A DNA stretch of 64,000 nucleotides, from NCBI RefSeq assembly GCF_024139115.2, contig NC_085140.1, positions 296,141,293-296,205,292 of the forward strand. Reading direction: 5' to 3'. Shown piece after piece: positions 57,291-64,000 of this stretch. The stretch is from Armigeres subalbatus. Taxonomy: Eukaryota; Arthropoda; Insecta; Diptera; Culicidae. The notes below the pieces were generated by a model that was not told where the DNA came from, searched no databases, and saw nothing but the letters and a program-made list of their open reading frames with translations. The translations under genes and the position numbers were made by a program. The first letter of the stretch is position 1; every line of letters begins with the position of its first letter.

Positions 57291-58460
57291 TTACATTACC
57301 TGCTGATTTTTGAACCGCTTAACCGTCCCATTCAGATGACTTAATTTGTGATTTTTCAGGTGGTCCGCTCGGTCGAACGCCTTGCCACAAATATCGCAAC
57401 TGTGGCGGCTCACTCGATGGTGCAGCTGCACGTGGCGCTGCAGATCCGACAGCCGAATGAATTGCTTCGGACACTCCTCGCACTTGCACGGTTTGTCCTT
57501 CATCAGGTGGCGCTGTCGGTGCTGCTGCATGGTGTCGATGTCGCGGTATCGCTTCCCACAATGGTCGCATGCGTGTGGTGTCGGCCCCGAATGGATCTGC
57601 TGATTGTGCTGCAGCAGTCCTCCCTTAGATTTGAAGGACCGCATGCACTTCTCGCAGTTGAAGTGGCTGGTAAAGGTCGTCAGCTTTTTGGTTTTTCGAG
57701 CCCCCTTCCTGTGCGGTGTTTCTTTGGGTGTGTCCTGCGGATTTGCGAACCCCACATATTCGATTGTTATGGGAAAGACGTAAGTGGGTGGTGCTTGAGG
57801 ATCAGAAGAGTTGGACGTTTGGATTTCGTTGATTTGGAAAATCTGAGTTTCCATCCCTTGCTGATCAGGTGACACGCAGGACATTTGTGTGGAGTTCAAT
57901 TCCTCTGTGGACTGCGGCACTGTTGACACAATCTGGTTTGCTGGATCTGATATCTCATCGTTAAATGTCACTGATTCCAGGTACTCTTTAATAGTCTGCG
58001 CTTGTGTTTCGTCTTGGGCGCTCGGAGTACACACTTCCTGATATACCTTTGGAGCCGAATCTGTGTGCTGACCTGCTGGTAATGCCAACAGCTCCTGCAT
58101 TATGTCCTGCATTTCTGGACTTGAAGGACTGTATTTATTTTCATGGAATTCCGTTGATGGTACAATTTCCCGAACGACCTTCTGTATTTCATCTGCGGGA
58201 TATGAAGCAGGCGACCAATTCGAAAATAAATCAACACTTGTTAGATCTCCATTGTTGCCACTGGGACATGATGCTAATGTTGAATTCTGCACTGTATCAC
58301 GGGTTGAATCTGCTTGAATTGCGACATAATCGTCCAACAGGTCTGTATGGATGTCATCAAATGTTGGAGAGAATGATGGTTTTATATCGCTCTCGATGAA
58401 TACTTGCGGAATCTCATTTTCGTTAATAAAACACGCAATATCATGCCAGACAGCACTCAT
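57291..58460 (-). CDS. C2H2 zinc-finger protein, 389 aa, single exon
   Basis: Intact frame from ATG at 58460 to a stop at 57291. The N-terminal 250 residues are acidic and Ser/Gln/Pro-rich with no domain I recognise; this could be a regulatory or activation region. A basic patch RKGARKTKK (251-259) could be a nuclear localisation signal. Four C2H2 fingers follow: C269/C272/H285/H290, C298/C301/H314/H318, C327/C330/H343/H347 and C355/C358/H371/H375, all C-X2-C-X12-H-X3/4-H. The linkers are variable, not TGEKP-like, except HSGPTPH after finger 1. Likely a nuclear DNA-binding transcription factor; target unknown. It has no intron, but it also has its own TATA box and poly(A) signal and no poly(A) tract, so a gene is favoured over a retrocopy. 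It is the best-preserved host gene in the window. Confidence 0.88.
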   Translation of the reverse strand: MSAVWHDIACFINENEIPQVFIESDIKPSFSPTFDDIHTDLLDDYVAIQADSTRDTVQNSTLASCPSGNNGDLTSVDLFSNWSPASYPADEIQKVVREIVPSTEFHENKYSPSSPEMQDIMQELLALPAGQHTDSAPKVYQEVCTPSAQDETQAQTIKEYLESVTFNDEISDPANQIVSTVPQSTEELNSTQMSCVSPDQQGMETQIFQINEIQTSNSSDPQAPPTYVFPITIEYVGFANPQDTPKETPHRKGARKTKKLTTFTSHFNCEKCMRSFKSKGGLLQHNQQIHSGPTPHACDHCGKRYRDIDTMQQHRQRHLMKDKPCKCEECPKQFIRLSDLQRHVQLHHRVSRHSCDICGKAFDRADHLKNHKLSHLNGTVKRFKNQQVM

Positions 58461-58543
58461 GATGTTGAATTGACTTCGATTCTTAGAATGAACCTAATGA
58501 ATTATTCGTAGAGAAATGATGTTGAATGTTCCTTATGCAAAGG

Positions 58544-58551
58544 TATATATA
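58544..58551 (-). promoter_or_regulatory. TATA box of the zinc-finger gene
   Basis: TATATATA lies 84 bases upstream of the ATG in the minus-strand context CCGTATATATACC. Initiation about 30 bases downstream would give a short leader of roughly 50 bases. No other TATA-like site is as well placed. Confidence 0.5.
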
Positions 58552-58599
58552 CGGTTCCAGGTATGAATGTTGAGTTACGATGTGCCTGGAGCAGTATCC

Positions 58600-59219
58600 T
58601 CGCAGGTATGAACGATTGTGGGCAGTGTTGTTTTTCTAACTTCACCTTTATTTTCAGGTAAACTTCTTTTTCTTTTTTTTCATTCTTGTTAAGGCTTGTT
58701 AAGGCTTAAGACTAAGAAGCGCATGTAATCAATTCGCCATTTCGCCCATCGAATTCGACAGTTTTCCCGTGGGTTAAATGTCGAATACGACGGGCTTATT
58801 GGCAAACGATGCTTTGTGCTCAAGACTCCGGCTTTAATCTTGAATAATCAAGGCCTCCTAGAATCTAAAACTAAATGCAAAATTCAAAACGGAAGCCGCG
58901 CAAAACTGTCATTTTTATTTTTCCACGCATGAAAAATTCAATAATCGCATCTGAAGGATCTCAATCGTAAAAATTGCATCTCAAAAGCACAAAATATAAT
59001 CGCATGGCGATGACAGGAGTTTGATGTTGGAAGTGGAATCACAAGCGTGCGTCGGAGGGAGTAACTGGAGCGAATATATTCATATGAATAGTAAATTGGT
59101 AATGTGATCGCTTTTTAACATGAAATACGTCTAAGGAGGAGGCTCTGATACAGGGTGTAAAATGAAAATCTCAAAATTGGGGATCGTCACGTAATTATGT
59201 GAAATTTTAAACGTTAATC
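58600..59219. other. Upstream flank of the zinc-finger gene
   Basis: No coding content or repeat identity supported. May contain regulatory sequence. Confidence 0.35.
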
Positions 59220-59500
59220 TTTATTTTTTGATGGATTTTTGAGATTTATATATCAAACGCCTCGGAAACTCTCCACCAATTTGCAAATTTAATTGAAACT
59301 TTTGATTATTAACGATAAACTAGTGAAAATTTTAATTCTTTCCAAACCCAGTAAAAATTCAGTCCTAATCAATAATCCTGCATCCCCAACACGGACATCA
59401 GTTTGTTATAAGTTACGGTCCTTTTCGGCCATCGCTCCATTTCTCTATGCATAAAACACTCATGTCTCGGACGCACGCGTCATTTTCGTTCGGGCATTCG
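59220..59500. repeat. Dispersed repeat shared with 36190-36532
   Basis: GAAACTCTCCACCAATTTG, AATTCTTTCCAAACCCAGTA, CCCAACACGGACATCAGT and CCATTTCTCTATGCA match the other copy in order. Class unknown. Confidence 0.6.
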
Positions 59501-60736
59501 CAAAGAGTGGACACGATGCTTCATTTGTAGCCTTGAACCAGCATTGGAGGCGATTGTCAGGCAGAGAGTGGATGAAGGCGTTGGGTTGCGATCCCAGCGA
59601 CAAAGGCATCCTACAGCGATATGCGGCAGTCAACGATGGTAGAGCGATGGTCGGGACAGCAGCCTCACGGAAGTGAAAATTTTGTCCGGTTGCGTGGTCC
59701 AAGGGGTCCAAGCGACTACGGCTGCTGCGTTAATGTTGGCCGCGTCGTCAATGGTGGAGCTGCGGCAATTGCTGATAGTGATTGGAGTCATTTATTGTAA
59801 ATCGATTCTTTTGATGACCATCATTATCTTGGAAAAATATTGGTAAGCTGAGAGGATTTTCCAAAGTGCAACCACTAGTGACCAGCACTTTCTTGGCGTT
59901 CAGTAAAATCCTCTAGCAAGATTAGGCCCATACAAATATTAAATTTATTTTATGTCCGACAGCTCTCGGAAGGTACGAGGGGGGGGAATAAAAAAAATAA
60001 CAAGGAAACAAAAAAAAGTCCAAATGCAATTATTCCATGGAAAATTTAAAATTTTAATGGTAAATGATGGCAAAGAATGTTTAGATAAAGCAAAGAATAT
60101 GAATATTTGTAACACATTTATCCAGTAGTGAATATAGCATAAACTTATAATTTAAAAAAAATACTGGAACTTATTTCTGTAGAGTATTTTGTTTTTTTTT
60201 TGAGAAGTGCTGTTTTGCTGATGGACTCTTAACTGTTGAAACAATAACAACAACATATTTAGTACTGCCATAATTATAAACTTTTTTTTAGGTCAAGTAT
60301 GAAACTAAAACAGGTTGAATAAATGTTGGCAATGGTCTGAACATGACTATTTTATAAAGTTCTTGCAAAGGTTCGGAATTGCAGACTTCCCGGGCTATTC
60401 CGTATTACGGAATACATGTGAAGTGTAGAGTAGAATCGGTGAAGCATCATATCAGCATGCCCTACTACTTGTTAGAGGATGGACTACGGTGATTTTTGTA
60501 TAGTCGCACGGAAATCATTTCGGCTCAAGCACGGCGGTTGCTGTCTGGGTGCTTCCCAACCCCCACACGATGTGAGATGTCTTCTCAGGTGTCTGGTTGC
60601 AGATTTTCGTTTACCTTACTTCAAGCAAAGGTACGAAACACTAAAAACAACCTTGATTATTGGGAGTTTTATGAAAAATAAAACATTCTTCCAAACAAGT
60701 TCTAAAATAATCTAAATAAATCTCTATTTATTTATA
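59501..60736. other. Intergenic, nothing supported
   Basis: The minus-strand frame 59460-59711 and the plus-strand frame 60479-60715 have no recognisable domain. AT-rich from 59950 to 60360. Confidence 0.4.
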
Positions 60737-61205
60737 AAAATAGTCAATCAAAATAACATTGGCTTTACGACACCGGGGTCGGTTTCCTTCTCAGCACCCA
60801 TGTACGTGTGCCATTCATTAAGTGGGATCCAATTCTCACACACTCACTCTTGTGTTCTGAGTACCTTTAGGGGTACATAGGGCCAACGTAAAAGATCTCC
60901 ATCCTTGACTGCGACCCAAGTCTGATTCCTATCGACTTCGTTTATTTCTCTGTTAAGGTTTCGTCGCCATGAGATCCTAGGTTTGCCTCTGCTACGATGT
61001 TCTGCCGGATTCCTGTCCAGCGCTTGCTTGCAGATTTCTTCTCCGCTCTTACGTGGTGTGTGACCGGCCTACGTCCATTCATATTGTAGAGATGCTGTTG
61101 ATATCGGATTTCGATGGACGTTGACATCGGTTGATGAATACTCGCAAATCTATGTGATCTCTGCTACCAAGTCTTACTGGCGTATAACATCACAGATTTC
61201 ACGTT
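60737..61205 (-). pseudogene. RTE-type 3' end fragment
   Basis: Read on the minus strand it encodes, across frameshifts, VMLYASKTW, the HVRAEKKSASKRW... block (related to GGNEICKQALDWN of the copy at 18362), then a RGKPRISWRRN-like segment and EVDRNQTWVAVKDG-like residues, ending in untranslated sequence. Several frameshifts. Related to but diverged from the plus-strand RTE. Confidence 0.65.
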
Positions 61206-61520
61206 AGAGTTGCGTATTCGGGGTTTAATGCATTGCCTGAACCGATTGGATCTCCATGTTCAATGTTGATCTTGGTCCGCCGCCCGTTGTTGGCTGGTTT
61301 TGATTTTCGACCTTCTCCACTGTTTGCCCGGCAACCGCACAGTTATAGTTGTTCACATCCAACGATTTGGTCTTGTTGACGTTGATGAGTGGAGCACTGT
61401 TGCGTTGATAAGGCAGTATCATCATCTGGGTTGAGGTCGTTCGATTGCTCTTTGGTGGTGGGCTGCTAGAGTGGTCCATGATTTCGTCGATTTCGATTGG
61501 CAACAGCAACAGAGATATAA
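61206..61520 (-). other. Unassigned 94-aa open frame
   Basis: Minus-strand frame 61225-61509 starts with ATG and is Ser/Pro/Asn/Thr-rich (MDHSSSPPPKSNRTTSTQMM). Polar and low-complexity. It lies between RTE fragments, so it may be foreign insertion DNA or part of a retroelement ORF1. No function proposed. Confidence 0.2.
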
Positions 61521-61639
61521 TACATCCATTCTTGTCTCACTCTAGCGATTCCATTGTGCAGAACTCTGTGGTCAATTAGTACCAACTAGAGGGACTCTTG
61601 AAATTCAATGATGCAAAGCGTGACAGAATGGTTCTGACT

Positions 61640-61840
61640 TGATCGTGTTCGGGGGAATCCTGCCTGCTGCCGTCGGAGAATTGTCAACCTTTCCCTATAG
61701 CTGAATTAGGATAAGTCGTCAAAACTTCAAGAAGATGTTCTAAGTGGTCGAGCCAATGTTTCAGCTGATCAGTTGGTTCGGTGAGTGACTGACAAGTCGC
61801 GTCTTTCTCTGGCATCCACAGATTTGTCCTTGCTCCAATC
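61640..61840 (-). pseudogene. RTE-type fragment (linker before RT)
   Basis: Encodes KDATCQSLTEPTDQLKHWLD then HLEHLLEV, clearly related to KDVNDQLLTDPTDLLKRWFE / HFEQLFQV of the RTE at 19730-19815. Same strand as the 3' fragment at 60737, so probably one decayed copy with an internal deletion or insertion. Confidence 0.7.
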
Positions 61841-61849
61841 AGTTTCCAT

Positions 61850-61965
61850 CCCGGGACAAAAAAAATCCGGGATTTAGGAAAATTCGGGATTTTTCGATTC
61901 CCGGGATATAATTTTTGAAATCCCGAAAATCCCGGGATATCCGGGACAAAACATACTGTTTCATT
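61850..61965. repeat. Short palindromic cluster of ATCCCGGGAT motifs
   Basis: CATCCCGGGAC, TTCCCGGGATA, ATCCCGGGATATCCGGGAC and AAAATTCGGGATTTTTCG recur over about 115 bp and can fold on themselves. Probably a MITE end or remnant. Confidence 0.55.
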
Positions 61966-61994
61966 TCTGGTTCGCAAACAGTGTAATTTTTCTT

Positions 61995-62160
61995 CTGTAG
62001 GGTAGGGTCATGGGTTCGAGTCCCATCGAAGGGAAAGTGGTTACCTCCAATACATTTTCCAAATGAATATCTTCCACATAACGTACATATTCACAAATTA
62101 ACGTCCAAGTCGGGTGGTTTAATCCCCGGAAATAGCCAATTACCTTTGATTGAACTGAAC
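61995..62160 (+). mobile_element. tRNA-derived SINE fragment (family of 45391-45962)
   Basis: B-box-like GGTCATGGGTTCGAGTCCCA, then GGTTACCTCCAATACATTTTCC and GTCGGGTGGTTTAATCCCCGG, matching in order the right half of the insertion at 45391. The head is truncated. Confidence 0.6.
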
Positions 62161-62520
62161 AAATTTATGGTCTATAGATGATAGACCAATGCGCACCATT
62201 GAGAAAAATAACAATTATAAAATTGACCCGAGACAAACTTCGATTAGTTACGCAGAACTTCGGTTAGTTAGAAAATTTATTTTCATTTTTGCTGTTGGGG
62301 ATTAGAATCGCGCATTATCGAAGGTTAGTCGATTGTTTTTAAAACCAAAATATTATACAAGAGATTATTTATTTAAAACTAATTTTATTCAAAATGCAAA
62401 TGGCGATGGCGGCAGTTCAATCAAAACGATGCCGTCAGTAGCAAAATCACGAGTGCGCTTTGTTCACCGAGGTGCGCCTTTAGCGATTTGACGGTAATTA
62501 TCCTTGATACTGACATTTTA

Positions 62521-62718
62521 AGGTCACTCCTGACGGAATCCATGTTTCAAAGTGCTCGCGTTTTCGGGGGCACACTACTCGATACGGAAGCAACGCACAA
62601 CTGTCGACGCAGCAAAGCTAAATCAACAAAAATGACAGTTGTGCGCCGTCTCCGTATCGAGTGGTGTGCCCCCGAAAACGCGAGCACTTTAAAACTTGGA
62701 TTCCGTCAGGAGTGACCT
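62521..62718. mobile_element. Palindromic MITE, 198 bp, TA target
   Basis: Inverted arms of about 85 bp, starting AGGTCACTCCTGACGGAATC, with few mismatches and a short spacer (about 62606-62635). TA on both sides (62519-62520, 62719-62720). Can form a long hairpin. No ORF. Confidence 0.85.
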
Positions 62719-62785
62719 TAATGGTTATATACAGTAAAGATTGCAATTTAATCTGACAAATTATTATTTGCAATAGAAATACCCA

Positions 62786-63344
62786 GGGGCCCTCCTTAGC
62801 CGTGCGGTAAGACGTGCGGCTACAAAGCAAGACCATGCTGAGGGTGGCTGGGTTCGATTCCCGGTGTCGGTCTAGGCAATTTTCGGATTGGAAATTGTCT
62901 CGACTTCCCTGAGCATAAAAGCACAGACAAACAGACGTAACACTGATGAAATTCCAATCGTCCATGCTCTAAACGGTCGTTTTAAATTACACTGTTTACT
63001 TGTTTCACACCTAGAGGCACGCACATCGTTTGCCTTTCGATTTGACCTCTTACACTAGCGCCGTCTGTTGACAATGTCGTGCTAAACATCATTTCGTGCA
63101 ACATGCACGCGAGATGGTGATAAAGTAACTGGGCTATGATTTTTTTAGGAAATTGTTCTAACTGTTACGTCTGTTTGTCTGTGATAAAAGTATCATCGTG
63201 TTAGCCTCATGATATACGAATGCAAAAATGGTAACTTGGCTTAGAAACCTCGCAGTTAATAACTGTGGAAGTGCTTAATGAACACTAAGCTGCGAGGCGG
63301 CTCTGTCCCAGCGTGGGGATGTAATGCCAATAAGAAGAAGAAGA
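62786..63344 (+). mobile_element. Full-length Feilai-like SINE, interrupted by a MITE
   Basis: Flanked by an exact 11-bp duplication AGAAATACCCA (62775-62785, 63345-63355). tRNA-like head TTAGCCGTGCGGTAAGACG, B box GGGTTCGATTCCCGG, body as in other copies, tail AATAAGAAGAAGAAG. The SINE proper is about 290 bp; a 262-bp MITE plus a 7-bp duplication lies inside. The best copy in the window. Confidence 0.88.
62922..63183. mobile_element. MITE with CACAGACAAACAGACG ends, 7-bp duplication
   Basis: 262 bp with 21-bp perfect inverted ends starting CACAGACAAACAGACG. Flanked by ATAAAAG on both sides (62915-62921, 63184-63190). Uninterrupted SINE copies read GCATAAAAGTATCATC at this point, confirming the empty site. 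No transposase. Confidence 0.88.
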
Positions 63345-63401
63345 AGAAATACCCAAATTTCGTTAAGCTCATTTATAGACCTGTGCGCCGGTCATATCAT
63401 C

Positions 63402-63494
63402 GGCGGCGGCGGCGTGGTGGTCACTTTTGCCCCGGCGGCGGCGGCGTCACGGCGGCGCGCCGTTGGCTTTTATCGGCGGCGGCGGCGGCGGCGT
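63402..63494 (+). repeat. CGG trinucleotide cluster
   Basis: Three runs of (CGG)4-6 separated by short unique segments in an otherwise AT-rich region. The overlapping Ala/Arg-rich frames are by-products of the repeat. Confidence 0.85.
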
Positions 63495-63499
63495 GAACC

Positions 63500-64000
63500 G
63501 GCGTGGATGAAAAAATCAATGTCTGAAAAAATCAATTTTACCGTGGATTTTTGGAATAACGCGGTTTGATTCACAGGATAGGAATCGCCCGTATAAAAAC
63601 CGACTTCAGTGGATTAAAATAGCAATTTTCTGCGTTTGACGATCATCATACAGCACATTCAAAATAGTCAATTGCCGCCGATACCAATCAATACCTGATT
63701 TCAAAATGTTATTTGAATTACCACTATTATGTTACACTTTGATTTTGATTAATAACATTTTAACAATAAACAGGCTTGTAAAATGTCATCTGCATGTCAA
63801 TTGACTAATTTGTTCATAACTTTCTTCAGAAGCCAAATTTACTTCATAATTTTAGATGTACTCATAACGCTTGAGTAGGGCTATATTTTTGTGCAAGGGT
63901 ACATTACTCTAAATATAACATCTGATGCTGGAAAGTCAAAACTCTCCAAAATGTCACGTGTCATTTGACATAATGTCATTTGAATGACATTTTGCCTCCC
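63500..64000. other. AT-rich sequence at window end
   Basis: No gene supported. A small hairpin, AATGTCAT-TTGA-ATGACATT, lies at 63972-63991. Confidence 0.4.

Noticed and set aside
57348..57872. 174-codon plus-strand frame
   Set aside because: Antisense to the zinc-finger coding region.

Overview
The window looks like a mosquito nuclear genome, most likely Aedes. The reasons are dense nested insertions of non-LTR retrotransposons (Jockey, I and RTE-type), tRNA-derived SINEs of the Feilai kind, many short terminal-inverted-repeat (TIR) elements, AT-rich intergenic DNA and a short (~57 bp) intron. Nothing suggests a prokaryote, virus or plasmid. The identification rests on recognised repeat families, not on a search.

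Host-like coding sequence is sparse. I support three items: a single-exon C2H2 zinc-finger gene on the minus strand (57291-58460) with a TATA box and poly(A) signal; the 5' part of a spliced coiled-coil gene on the plus strand (50393-51814, continuing past its last donor); and a small candidate first coding exon (10786-10872).

The rest is mobile DNA in layers. 0.7-8.3 kb: a hAT MITE, then a broken Jockey-type element split by a SINE and by a 1.6 kb non-autonomous hAT that carries a minisatellite. 11-16 kb: an I-type element whose RT and RNase H regions are each split by a TIR element with a readable target duplication. 16.7-24.6 kb: an RTE-type element, then a ~2 kb 11-bp satellite split by a 994-bp TIR element whose twin lies at 16.7 kb, then a second RTE 3' end. 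27-29 kb: nested TIR elements. 29.5-36.2 kb: a 6.7 kb palindrome with Tc1-like ends. 36.5-38.3 and 43.7-46.2 kb: two foldback elements with minisatellite arms. 38.7-43.7 kb: broken Jockey-type copies, one holding an antisense retroelement. 46.7-49.4 and 52.6-55.2 kb: two related non-LTR elements, each split by a CCC...GGG element. 60.7-63.4 kb: antisense RTE fragments, a palindromic MITE and a SINE interrupted by another MITE.

The clearest theme is a group of elements ending CCC(A/T/G)AG...GGG with 2-bp target duplications. They repeatedly interrupt other transposons, and three carry internal tRNA-like (A-box/B-box) segments. Exact insertion footprints allow a relative age order to be read for many layers.
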